From contig CANFOM010000003.1 of NCBI GenBank assembly GCA_947448725.1, positions 62,001 through 126,000 on the forward strand: DNA of 64,000 nucleotides, given 5' to 3'. Below, one piece after another: positions 53,801 through 62,773 of this stretch. Made by a program: the position numbers and the translations under genes. Source of the stretch: Bacteroidota bacterium. Lineage in GTDB: Bacteria > Bacteroidota > Bacteroidia > Chitinophagales > Chitinophagaceae. The notes beneath the pieces are model-generated. The model was not told the DNA's origin. It saw nothing but the letters and a program-made list of their open reading frames with translations, and ran no database searches. Each line of letters opens with the position of its first letter. Position 1 is the first letter of the stretch.

Positions 53801-54865
53801 TTATACTCTGTAACAAATGGCATTGATATTCATGCCTGCACCAACAGATGCAAAAATAACTACATCGCCTTTATTTAATTGATGCTCTTTGTATTTTCCG
53901 TGTTTCACCATGTCGTACAAAGTAGGAATGGTAGCGACCGAGCTATTGCCTAAATCATGAATGCTCATGGGCATTACATTGGCAGGGATGTCTTTGATAC
54001 CGTATAATTTAAATAAGGCTTTTATAAAACCTTCATCCATTTTTTCATTGGCCTGATGCAAAAAGAATTTTTTTACATCATGAATATCAACACCTGCCTT
54101 TTCAATACATTCTTTCATCGCCAAAGGCACATTTTTAATGGCATACTCGTAAACCTTACGCCCTTTCATTTTTATATACCTAGTGGCTTCCTCTCCATCG
54201 GGATGATAGGATTTTCCTAAGTATAAAAAATAAGTTTCATCCACACAATGGCTTTGAACACTACTTGCTAATATACCGCTTTGTGCATCTGTTGAATTTT
54301 CTACGATACAGGCACCTGCGCCATCACTAAAAATCATACTATCTCTATCATGTGGGTCAACAACACGACTTAATGTTTCAGCACCAATCACCAAACATCT
54401 TTTAGCCAAACCTGATTTAATAAAAGAATCGGCTTGAATCACACCTTGTATCCATCCAGGGCAACCAAATAAAATATCGTAAGCCACACAGCTAGGATTA
54501 CGTATGCCTAATAAGTTTTTTACTCGAGAAGCAATGGCTGGAATGGTATCCGACTGAGTGGTTCCTGACAATACATTGCCAAAATTATGTGCTACTATAA
54601 TTTGATCTATGGATTCAGGATCTATGCCTGCATCTTTAATGGCCAATTCGGCGGCTTTGGCAGCTAGGTCGGAAGTATTTACATTTTTCTCCGCGTACCT
54701 TCTTTCGTAAATACCAGTGATGTCTTTAAATTTTTCAAATATTTCTGCATTGGGTGTAGCAATTTTTACACCATCTTCTCCGTAAAAACTATGCGCATTA
54801 AAAGAGTTATTAGAAATTACAACTCCAGGAATGTAACTGCCCGTTCCAGTAATTATTGTAGCCAT
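53801..54865 (-). CDS. 3-oxoacyl-ACP synthase III (FabH-like) family protein
   Basis: A thiolase-fold condensing enzyme of 354 residues. The catalytic triad is visible as C135 (FGCPGW), the His of FFLHQANEKM and the Asn of DLGNSSVATIP. The FGCPGW context differs from the usual CSGF of housekeeping FabH, so it may be a specialised KAS III homologue, for example of a secondary lipid or polyene pathway. It is the last gene of kdsD-manC-fabH-like on the minus strand. Confidence 0.87.
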   Translation of the reverse strand: MATIITGTGSYIPGVVISNNSFNAHSFYGEDGVKIATPNAEIFEKFKDITGIYERRYAEKNVNTSDLAAKAAELAIKDAGIDPESIDQIIVAHNFGNVLSGTTQSDTIPAIASRVKNLLGIRNPSCVAYDILFGCPGWIQGVIQADSFIKSGLAKRCLVIGAETLSRVVDPHDRDSMIFSDGAGACIVENSTDAQSGILASSVQSHCVDETYFLYLGKSYHPDGEEATRYIKMKGRKVYEYAIKNVPLAMKECIEKAGVDIHDVKKFFLHQANEKMDEGFIKALFKLYGIKDIPANVMPMSIHDLGNSSVATIPTLYDMVKHGKYKEHQLNKGDVVIFASVGAGMNINAICYRV

Positions 54866-54928
54866 TTATAAAAGTGGTTATTGTTTAGCAATCGTTAGCT
54901 ATTACTAAGGTAAGTATTTATAGTGAAT

Positions 54929-56014
54929 CTAAATGTATTTGTCTCCTTTGTGCCTTTTTACTTCGGCAACATATTCTTTGATGGATTGCTCTTTTTCTTT
55001 ACTACAAATTAATAAAACGTCCTTAGTATCAACAATGATAAAATCATCTACACCTTGTACCACTACTAATTTATCCTTAGGCGCATTAATCATACACTTG
55101 GTAGCATCAATTACAATCACATTATCGGAAGCCACTGCATTTCCGAAATAATCTTTTTCCATATTCTCATAGGCGCTATTCCAAGTACCTAAGTCGCTCC
55201 ATCCAAAAGCGGAGGGCAATACATATACATTTTCTGCTTTTTCCATGATAGCAATATCAATAGAAATATTTGTACACTGAGGATATATTTTTTCTATGGC
55301 TTGTTTTTCATTTTCAGTATTAAAGTTTGCTTTTTCTTGATCAAACAATTCAAACATTTCTGGTTGATATTTTTCAAATGCTTTTAAAATAGTATTGGCT
55401 TTCCATGCAAAAATACCCGCATTCCATAAAAAGTCACCACTGGCTAAAAACGATTCTGCAATTTCATGGGTAGGCTTTTCGGTAAATGTTTTTACTTTAT
55501 ATACGCCATTGCTTACTTCTAAACCTTCGTATTGTATATATCCATAACCAGTATTAGGATTAGTGGGTTTAATACCTAAAGTAGCTAATGCGTTGATATT
55601 GGCTACAAAGTCAAGTGCTTTTTCTACAATTTTTTGAAAATTATCTTGTTCCAATATAAGATGATCACTCGGCGCTACAATAAAAGTAGCCTTGGGATCT
55701 ATTTGTGCTAATTTGAAAGAGATATAAGCAATACAGGGCGCCGTATTTTTTTTACTAGGTTCCGCTAATATATTTTGTACTGGCAATTGAGGTAATTGCT
55801 TTTTTACAATCTCAACATACTCATTTGAAGTAACGATAAAAATGTTTTCGGCAGGAATGAATGGCAAATACCTTTCGTAGGTCCATTGAATTAAAGTTTT
55901 TCCTGTATTTAAAACATCCAAAAATTGTTTAGGATAGGCTGTTCTGCTCATTGGCCAAAATCTACTTCCAATTCCACCAGCCATGATGGCTACATAATGA
56001 TGTTTATTTTGCAT
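54929..56014 (-). CDS. manC: Mannose-1-phosphate guanylyltransferase
   Basis: Makes GDP-mannose from mannose 1-phosphate and GTP. The nucleotide-binding motif is AGGIGSRFWPMSRTAYPKQFL, with EKP in TFTEKPTHE and the GYGYIQYE segment. At 361 residues it is the single-domain type without a C-terminal phosphomannose isomerase cupin. It supplies sugar for surface polysaccharides or lipopolysaccharide. It follows kdsD by 13 bases. Confidence 0.93.
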   Translation of the reverse strand: MQNKHHYVAIMAGGIGSRFWPMSRTAYPKQFLDVLNTGKTLIQWTYERYLPFIPAENIFIVTSNEYVEIVKKQLPQLPVQNILAEPSKKNTAPCIAYISFKLAQIDPKATFIVAPSDHLILEQDNFQKIVEKALDFVANINALATLGIKPTNPNTGYGYIQYEGLEVSNGVYKVKTFTEKPTHEIAESFLASGDFLWNAGIFAWKANTILKAFEKYQPEMFELFDQEKANFNTENEKQAIEKIYPQCTNISIDIAIMEKAENVYVLPSAFGWSDLGTWNSAYENMEKDYFGNAVASDNVIVIDATKCMINAPKDKLVVVQGVDDFIIVDTKDVLLICSKEKEQSIKEYVAEVKRHKGDKYI

Positions 56015-56027
56015 AAGCAGTTTTAAT

Positions 56028-56990
56028 TTATAAAATTCCTTCTTTCATTAAATCATGAATATGTATCATTCCTATATATTTATGATTGTCTGCTACAATC
56101 AATTGACTAATATCGTGTTGTTCCATTAAGGCCAAGGCTTCTACGGCCAATGCATTTGGACTAATAGTGACCGGGCCAGTATGTGCAATTTGAACAGCTG
56201 TTAAATCTTGTAAACTGGCATACTGTTCTAACATACGACGTATGTCACCATCTGTAATTATACCTAATACTTTTTCTTGCTCATCGATGACTACTGCGGC
56301 GCCTAATCTATTTTTTGAAATAGTTATAATGACTTCTTTTAAGGAAGTCGTATTTAATACCGAAGGTTTAGGATTTACTTGTGCCATTTGTCCGGCAGTA
56401 AGTGTTAATCTTTTTCCTAAATTACCACCGGGATGAAATTTAGCAAAATCGATTGCTTTAAATTCTTTTATTTCCATTAAGCACATAGCCAATAAATCAC
56501 CCATCACCATTTGAGCAGTGGTAGAGGCGGTAGGGGCTAAATTATGTATACAAGCTTCTTTGGTTACCGTGGTGTTTAAAATCCAGTTGGCTTCTTTGGC
56601 TAAATAACTTTCGGTATTGCCCACCATGGCTACTAATGTATTTCCAAATTGTTGAACTAGTTGCACTAAATTTTTTATTTCAGGACTTTCGCCACTTTTG
56701 CTAATAATTAAAACAATATCAGCTGGATGAATCATTCCTGAATCTCCATGGATAGCGTCGGCTGCATGCAAATACAAGGAAGCAGTTCCAGTAGAGTTTA
56801 AAGTAGCTACTATTTTTTGTGCAATGATGGCGCTTTTGCCAATCCCGCTAATGATCAAGCGGCCCTTTGAGGAATAAATAGCTTTGACTACTTCCACAAA
56901 GGCAGCATCAATATGATTGTGTAAACCATTGATAGCTTCCGCTTCAATGGCAAGCGTTCTATTAGCAATGGAAATAATTCTTTGGTCCAT
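56028..56990 (-). CDS. kdsD: Arabinose-5-phosphate isomerase (KdsD/KpsF)
   Basis: Converts ribulose 5-phosphate to arabinose 5-phosphate for Kdo synthesis. A SIS domain (RLIISGIGKSAIIAQKIVATLNS and IHGDSGM) precedes two CBS domains. The frame extends to a TTG at 57011, but that codon lies inside a predicted -7 element, so ATG at 56990 (MDQRIISIANRTL) is the start. It heads the kdsD-manC-fabH-like operon, an envelope-sugar cluster. Confidence 0.92.
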   Translation of the reverse strand: MDQRIISIANRTLAIEAEAINGLHNHIDAAFVEVVKAIYSSKGRLIISGIGKSAIIAQKIVATLNSTGTASLYLHAADAIHGDSGMIHPADIVLIISKSGESPEIKNLVQLVQQFGNTLVAMVGNTESYLAKEANWILNTTVTKEACIHNLAPTASTTAQMVMGDLLAMCLMEIKEFKAIDFAKFHPGGNLGKRLTLTAGQMAQVNPKPSVLNTTSLKEVIITISKNRLGAAVVIDEQEKVLGIITDGDIRRMLEQYASLQDLTAVQIAHTGPVTISPNALAVEALALMEQHDISQLIVADNHKYIGMIHIHDLMKEGIL

Positions 56991-57008
56991 AGGCGGTATA
57001 AGAAGCAG

Positions 57009-57016
57009 CAAAGTTA
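57009..57016 (-). promoter_or_regulatory. Candidate -7 element for kdsD
   Basis: On the minus strand this reads TAACTTTG, an exact TAnnTTTG match, 18 bases before the chosen ATG. The alternative TTG start at 57011 lies inside it. No TTG at the -33 distance. Confidence 0.4.
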
Positions 57017-57159
57017 ATGTTTCGTCGACATTGAGACTCGATTTTTCAAAAAGCTTTATTTATTTAAAAATATTTGACCTAGTTTAAACAATAGTGAATT
57101 ATTTTCGTTAACTTATATACCGACTCACACAGAAACAGCTGATTTTAAGATAATTACAA

Positions 57160-59415
57160 ATGGCCACCACCAAAAAAACCATAAAAAAGGCCCCGGCAGC
57201 CGCTAAAAAGGAATCCCCCTTTAGTTTAGCAGCCATTTTAAGCGCTTTGGAGCAATATTTTGGTTTTAAAGCTTTTAAAGGAACCCAGGAAAAAGCGATT
57301 TTGTCCCTTTTAAGTGGCAGAGATACTTTTGTGATTATGCCTACCGGTGGGGGAAAAAGCTTGTGCTATCAATTGCCTGCCTTAATGCTTCCTGGATGTG
57401 CCATTGTTGTTTCCCCTTTGATTGCATTAATGAAAAACCAAGTAGACTTAGTAAGAGGGTATAGTGAAAATGACGAAGTAGCTCATTTTTTAAATTCTTC
57501 TTTAAATAAGGGGCAAATTAAAGAAGTCAAAGCCGACTTGTTAAGCGGGAAAACCAAATTGTTATATGTGGCCCCCGAAACTTTAACTAAGCAAGAAAAT
57601 CTAGATTTTTTTAGTGACTTAGAAGTTTCATTTTTTGCAGTGGATGAAGCGCATTGTATTTCAGAATGGGGGCATGATTTTAGACCCGAATACAGAAGGC
57701 TGAAAGAAATGATGGAAGAAATAAATCCATCAGTACCCATTATTGCATTAACTGCAACAGCTACACCTAAAGTTCAAAGTGATATTGTAAAAAACCTAGC
57801 CTTACGCGATCCTGAAGTTTTAATTTCTTCTTTTAACAGAGCTAACTTATACTATGAGGTACAACCCAAAGTAAAAAAAGAAGTTACGGTTAAACATATA
57901 GTTAGGTATATCTCACAACACAAAGGCAAGAGTGGTATTATTTATACACTCAATCGAAAAACCACCGAAGAGTTGGCAGACTTATTAAAAGCCAACAAAA
58001 TAAAAGCAGTAGCCTATCATGCTGGGTTGGATCAAAAACTAAGGGCAGATAGACAGGATCAATTTTTAAATGAAGACGTCCAAGTTATTGTAGCCACCAT
58101 TGCCTTTGGCATGGGCATTGATAAGCCAGATATTAGATTTGTAATACATTATAATATTCCAAAGTCGATTGAAAATTATTATCAAGAAACAGGGCGTGCT
58201 GGTCGTGATGGATTAGAAGGGAATTGTATTTTATATTATTCGCATAAAGACGTTTCTAAACTCGAACATTTTTTAAGAGACAAGCCGCTCAATGAAAGAG
58301 AGGTTGGCGCACAGCTCATTGATGAAACTGTAGCTTTTGCTGAAAGCGGTGCTTGTAGAAGAAGAAGTTTGTTGCATTATTTTGGGGAAAGTTGGGCCGA
58401 TACTAATTGCGGCAACTGTGACAACTGTTTACATCCAAAAGAAAAAATAGAAGCCAAAGAACAGTTGGTTCAATTGTTGAAAGTGATTGAGGTATTGAAT
58501 GAGCGTTTTGTTGCCGATTATGTAATTCAGGTTTTAGCCGGGGAATATACACCACAGCTTGGTTTGTATAGACATGAAAAATTGCCCGTATTTGGAATTG
58601 GAAAGGAATATGACAATTTATTTTGGAATAGCATGGTACGTCAGGCTATGTTGGACACCATGATTGAAAAAGACATTGAAGAATACGGTTTGTTAAAAAT
58701 TACCAGCAAAGGGCATAAATTTTTAAAGAAACCCACAAGCTTTAAAATTGTATTAAACAATGTTTTTGATGACGCCAATGCAGAAGATGATGAGCAGGAA
58801 GATCCTGATGGAGCGGCCACCACAGACGACGTGTTGTTTGAAATGTTAAAAAGTCTAAGACAAACAGAAGCTAAGAAAATAGCCTTGCCTCCTTTCGTTA
58901 TTTTTTTAGAAACCTCTTTGCAGGATATGGCTACTTTGTATCCTACTACTTTAGAAGAATTGGAAAGATGTCAGGGAGTGAGCAAAGGGAAAGCCATTAA
59001 GTATGGTAAGCCTTTTGTAAAAATGATTGAAAAATATGTGGAAGAAAATAATATAGAAAAGCCAGACGATTTTGTAATGAAGTCGGTGGCGAATAAATTT
59101 AACCATAAAATTTACATCATCCAAAATGTAGATAAAAAAATTCCATTAGAGACCATTGCAAAAAACAAAGACCTTAAGCTAGAAAATTTATTAGAAGAAA
59201 TGGAAACCATTGCAGCCAGCGGCACTAAATTAAATTTAGATTATGCCATTGATGAATGGTTAGACGAATATGACCAGGCCGAAATTTTAGAATATTTCAA
59301 AAATTGCGAAACCTCTTCACTACAAATTGCACAAGAGGAATTAAGTGAGAACAATTATTCTTGGGAGCAATTAAAAATTATGCGCATTAAATTCTTAAGC
59401 GTAGTAGGCAATTAA
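57160..59415 (+). CDS. recQ: ATP-dependent DNA helicase RecQ
   Basis: A 3'-5' helicase in recombination and repair. The Lys/Ala-rich N-terminal tail precedes Walker A TGGGKS (residues 62-67), the DEAH box (AVDEAHCISEWGHDFRP), helicase motif VI (YYQETGRAGRDGLEG) and the four-Cys zinc cluster (CRRR..CGNCDNC). An RQC region, an HRDC domain and a C-terminal helix-turn-helix-like domain of about 100 residues complete its 751 residues. It ends next to the convergent DUF3089 gene with no gap. Confidence 0.95.
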   Translation: MATTKKTIKKAPAAAKKESPFSLAAILSALEQYFGFKAFKGTQEKAILSLLSGRDTFVIMPTGGGKSLCYQLPALMLPGCAIVVSPLIALMKNQVDLVRGYSENDEVAHFLNSSLNKGQIKEVKADLLSGKTKLLYVAPETLTKQENLDFFSDLEVSFFAVDEAHCISEWGHDFRPEYRRLKEMMEEINPSVPIIALTATATPKVQSDIVKNLALRDPEVLISSFNRANLYYEVQPKVKKEVTVKHIVRYISQHKGKSGIIYTLNRKTTEELADLLKANKIKAVAYHAGLDQKLRADRQDQFLNEDVQVIVATIAFGMGIDKPDIRFVIHYNIPKSIENYYQETGRAGRDGLEGNCILYYSHKDVSKLEHFLRDKPLNEREVGAQLIDETVAFAESGACRRRSLLHYFGESWADTNCGNCDNCLHPKEKIEAKEQLVQLLKVIEVLNERFVADYVIQVLAGEYTPQLGLYRHEKLPVFGIGKEYDNLFWNSMVRQAMLDTMIEKDIEEYGLLKITSKGHKFLKKPTSFKIVLNNVFDDANAEDDEQEDPDGAATTDDVLFEMLKSLRQTEAKKIALPPFVIFLETSLQDMATLYPTTLEELERCQGVSKGKAIKYGKPFVKMIEKYVEENNIEKPDDFVMKSVANKFNHKIYIIQNVDKKIPLETIAKNKDLKLENLLEEMETIAASGTKLNLDYAIDEWLDEYDQAEILEYFKNCETSSLQIAQEELSENNYSWEQLKIMRIKFLSVVGN

Positions 59416-60486
59416 TTAGTGGGTGTAATTATTATTTGCACTCAAATAAGAGTTCACTCTTTCTGCAACATTTTTTCTTACACTTAGATAATAGAAATTA
59501 TAATCTGCGATATGGAAGTTTTTTGTTTTGTATAAAAAGCTGCCCAAAAATTGAGGTTTTTTAGTCCACAAAATGCCTCCATGATTTATCGCGCCAACTA
59601 CATGGGTAGTTATCTTATTGAAGTTATACAATACAGCACCTTCATTCAATGATCGATCTACCAAAGTGTCTTTTGAATTCCAAGAAATAGGGTTGGTTAC
59701 AATAGATGTAAATTTTTCTTTTTCTACAAAGTCAGGGGTATAACCTTCTTGATAAGTTCTCCAAGCGCAAATGCATCCAATAGAATTAGGTTTTTCGCAA
59801 GGCTTTATTTGAACATAATCAGCAGGATCAATGGCCATGCCTACTACATAAGCAGCAACCAATTTTTTTCCAAGTGGTTTATTGTCAAAAAATTCTTTTA
59901 ATAAACGTTTGGCATGGGTCGATCCTTGACTATGCGAAGCGATAATGATTGGCCTACCCTTATTTTCATGTTCCAAATAATATTCAAAAGAAGCCTTAAC
60001 ATCTTGATAAGCTAATTCAAAGGCTGCAATGGCGATCACCGTATCTTTTTTATCAACCGGACTATAAGATTTAATATGGGCTTGACGATACCTAGGCGCA
60101 TAAATTCGGCCTACTTCATTAAAGATACTCGCCTGATTGAGGATGGCGGTGTAGTCGGTACTGATATTTGTTTTAATGTCCTTAAAGGAGGCGTTCATTC
60201 CATAGGGCTTGGTGGAATCTAAATAGGTGGTAGGGTGTATAAAAAAAACATCTACTAATTGAACTGGGTGATAAGTTTTACTTAATTCGGCAGGAACGCT
60301 ATCCGAAGGACTTTTTTTATTGGGATGAGACGCCCAATAATTTAAGTTACTATAGTCTGGCATGTCGCCTAAGTTCTGTTTTTCGTAGAAAGGTTCTAAT
60401 TTGGCGTAATTGCTTTGAGCGCAGCTGCTCATCAAAACAATGATAAAAAGGGATAATAAAGTGCGCATTAAGTTTAAGTTTTTCAT
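59416..60486 (-). CDS. DUF3089 alpha/beta-hydrolase-like lipoprotein
   Basis: A lipoprotein signal (SLFIIVLMSSCAQS) precedes a domain with VDVFFIHPTTYLD and the nucleophile-elbow-like IIASHSQGSTHAKRL, which are typical of DUF3089, a group related to alpha/beta hydrolases. Enzyme activity is unproven. The frame begins MKNLNLMRT; the second Met at 60468 is also possible. A -7-like element lies at 60498-60505 (TACCTTTG on the minus strand). Confidence 0.85.
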   Translation of the reverse strand: MKNLNLMRTLLSLFIIVLMSSCAQSNYAKLEPFYEKQNLGDMPDYSNLNYWASHPNKKSPSDSVPAELSKTYHPVQLVDVFFIHPTTYLDSTKPYGMNASFKDIKTNISTDYTAILNQASIFNEVGRIYAPRYRQAHIKSYSPVDKKDTVIAIAAFELAYQDVKASFEYYLEHENKGRPIIIASHSQGSTHAKRLLKEFFDNKPLGKKLVAAYVVGMAIDPADYVQIKPCEKPNSIGCICAWRTYQEGYTPDFVEKEKFTSIVTNPISWNSKDTLVDRSLNEGAVLYNFNKITTHVVGAINHGGILWTKKPQFLGSFLYKTKNFHIADYNFYYLSVRKNVAERVNSYLSANNNYTH

Positions 60487-60497
60487 AAGTTCGGATG

Positions 60498-60505
60498 CAA
60501 AGGTA
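60498..60505 (-). promoter_or_regulatory. Candidate -7 element for the DUF3089 gene
   Basis: Minus strand TACCTTTG, exact TAnnTTTG, 12 bases before the first ATG. No TTG at -33 spacing. Confidence 0.35.
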
Positions 60506-60605
60506 AAGTAGCTTGTTCGAATTAGACAGAGCGGAGGCTATTTTGTTTAAATAAAACATGTTATGCTTAAAAATTAATATTTTTAAGGAGCAATTCTAAT
60601 TTACA

Positions 60606-61868
60606 TTGAAACTATTACGCCATATTCCTTTTTTAACAGCTGTTTTTAAACACAGCTTAACCGCCTTTGGAGGGCCTCAGGTTCATTTAGGTTTAATGCA
60701 ACACCGATTTGTAGATAAACGCAAAGACCTTAGTGCCGAGGAGTTAATGGAGTATAACGCATTTTGTCAATTGTTACCAGGCGCTTCTTCTACCCAAACC
60801 ATTATTTTGGTGGCACATAAAAGAGGGGGCACTTCCTTGGCTTTTATTACTTTGTTGGTTTGGATTTTGCCTGCTACTTTATTAATGGCCTTGGTAGCAA
60901 TTTTATATAGCTACTTTGATTTTAAACAAGAGCTAAAAAGTTTAAGCTTATTGCAACCTATGGCCATTGGATTTATTGCCAGCGCCACCATTATGTTGTA
61001 TCAAAAAGCAATTAATAGCACCATCACTAAAGTTATTTTTATTGTTAGTAGTTTAATTATTTTAATCAGCTTTAAAAACCCTTGGGCCATTCCTTTAGTC
61101 ATTATTATGGCTGGCTTAGCTACCAATTTTAGCAAGAAAAGAATTCCCAATGACGGCGCAGCACCCAAAGCGGTGAAGTGGGGCGGCCTTATTATTTTTA
61201 GTTTGCTTTTTATGATTGCCGGTTTTTTGTCAGAGCAAGCCTCTCGACAAAACTGGCATAATCGAAAAGCTTTTAATTTATTTGAAAACAATTATCGTTT
61301 TGGTAGTATGGTATTTGGTGGCGGAGATGTACTCATACCTATGATGTATGAACAATATGTAGCAAGACCTAATTCGGAACAGGTCAAAAAAAGTAAAAGA
61401 GAGGTATTAAAAATATCCAAGGAAGCTTTTTTAACAGGCTCTGGTATGGTGCGCGCCATGCCTGGTCCTGTTTTTTCCGTCGCTAGTTTTACCAGTGCTT
61501 TATTATTAAAAGACAAAGGATTGGTTTGGCAATTTGCAGGGGCTTTCCTAGGAAGTCTCGGTATTTTTTTACCCAGCTTTTTTATAGTTTTATTTTTTTT
61601 TCCTATTTGGCAAAACTTAAAAAAGTATGCCATTTTTTATAGATCACTAGAAGGTATTTATGCAGCGGTAGTAGGCATTATGCTAGGTGCCATGTTGTAT
61701 TTTATTAAAGACATCCTAGTCGAAATAAACCCCTTAAGCAGTTTCACTTTTATGAGTTATTTATTTGTTTTTGTAGCAAGTACTTATCTCATCTACACAC
61801 ACAAAATAGCATCACAGTGGATTGTACTAATGACCATTGCTTTAGGTTTTTTAACTACTTTGCTATAA
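60606..61868 (+). CDS. ChrA-family chromate-type transporter, two-domain form
   Basis: A 420-residue membrane protein with two CHR halves. The first holds LTAFGGPQVHLGLMQ and the second FGGGDVLIPMMYEQYV, and GSGMVRAMPGPVFSVASF is a further family signature. The start is TTG at 60606, preceded by AAGGAG at 60585-60590; the spacing is long, and the next ATG falls beyond the conserved FGGP motif. Members can export chromate, but many have other, unknown anion roles. Confidence 0.85.
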   Translation: MKLLRHIPFLTAVFKHSLTAFGGPQVHLGLMQHRFVDKRKDLSAEELMEYNAFCQLLPGASSTQTIILVAHKRGGTSLAFITLLVWILPATLLMALVAILYSYFDFKQELKSLSLLQPMAIGFIASATIMLYQKAINSTITKVIFIVSSLIILISFKNPWAIPLVIIMAGLATNFSKKRIPNDGAAPKAVKWGGLIIFSLLFMIAGFLSEQASRQNWHNRKAFNLFENNYRFGSMVFGGGDVLIPMMYEQYVARPNSEQVKKSKREVLKISKEAFLTGSGMVRAMPGPVFSVASFTSALLLKDKGLVWQFAGAFLGSLGIFLPSFFIVLFFFPIWQNLKKYAIFYRSLEGIYAAVVGIMLGAMLYFIKDILVEINPLSSFTFMSYLFVFVASTYLIYTHKIASQWIVLMTIALGFLTTLL

Positions 61869-61952
61869 AGGTTTTGTTAAAAGGTAAAAACCTGTTAATT
61901 GTCCTAAGTTCCGAATATTTTTAAACTAAGCTTTCTTAATATTGCAGTCGAC

Positions 61953-62687
61953 ATGAATGTAAAGCGCTACTTAATCTTATTTTTTTTAGTTGTTTTGATT
62001 TCCAAGACAAAGGCACAAAATACAATAGTAAGTGGCGTAGTGTATGATATTTCGGGAAGGAGACCTATCGAATCGGTGATTGTATTTAGCAATAACAATC
62101 ACGCTTTTACCGATTCACTTGGCAGGTATAGTATTGTAGTAAAAGCCAAAGATTCTATTTGGTTTTCTTTATTTGGTAAAAACACACATAAGTATCCATT
62201 GGATACGGTAGAAGATCTGCGTAATTTTAATGTGATGATTCATGTGGCTGGTTTTGATTTGCCGGAAGTACGTGTTAGAAATAGCTATTACCGACTCGAC
62301 TCCATTCAAAACCGAATGGAGTACGCTCAATTTTTTAATTACCATCCTCCAGGTATTAAATTAGGTGGGGGCAATCAACAATTATTTGGACCTAATGGAT
62401 TAACCATTGGTTTGGATTTAGACGAAATAATTAATATGTTTCGCGTTAAACGAAATCGAAATTTACAATTTCTACAAACAAGGTTGTTGAAGCAGGAGCA
62501 AGAGAAGTATGTTGAATATCGTTTTACCAAGCGATTTGTTATAAAATTGACCCATTTAGAGGGTGAGGAATTGAATCGTTTTATGAGTTACTGTAGGCCT
62601 TCCTATGAAGTGCTAGGATTATTAAACGACCTAGAGTTAGGGTATTATATTGAAAAAAAATATCAAGCCTTTAAAGCCCTTCATTAA
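61953..62687 (+). CDS. Exported protein with carboxypeptidase-like regulatory domain
   Basis: A signal peptide (MNVKRYLILFFLVVLISKTKA) is followed by a CarboxypepD_reg-like domain, residues 22-105 (VSGVVYDISGRRPIESVIVF, HAFTDSLGRYSI), then about 130 residues of charged helical sequence of unknown type. The domain usually occurs in TonB-receptor N-termini; here it stands alone. The function is unknown. Confidence 0.8.
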   Translation: MNVKRYLILFFLVVLISKTKAQNTIVSGVVYDISGRRPIESVIVFSNNNHAFTDSLGRYSIVVKAKDSIWFSLFGKNTHKYPLDTVEDLRNFNVMIHVAGFDLPEVRVRNSYYRLDSIQNRMEYAQFFNYHPPGIKLGGGNQQLFGPNGLTIGLDLDEIINMFRVKRNRNLQFLQTRLLKQEQEKYVEYRFTKRFVIKLTHLEGEELNRFMSYCRPSYEVLGLLNDLELGYYIEKKYQAFKALH

Positions 62688-62773
62688 GCTACACTTAAGG
62701 CCTTGGCCGTTCATCTATATTTTTTCCATAAAAAGTATATTTTGGCTATCTTCAAGGCCTAAAATTTAGCGTT

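Noticed and set aside
60606..61868. Chromate resistance island
   Set aside because: A single ChrA-family gene with no regulator or reductase is not evidence of chromate resistance.
61869..61893. Weak 7-bp stem after the ChrA-like gene
   Set aside because: Loop of 11 bases and no T-run; not convincing as a terminator.
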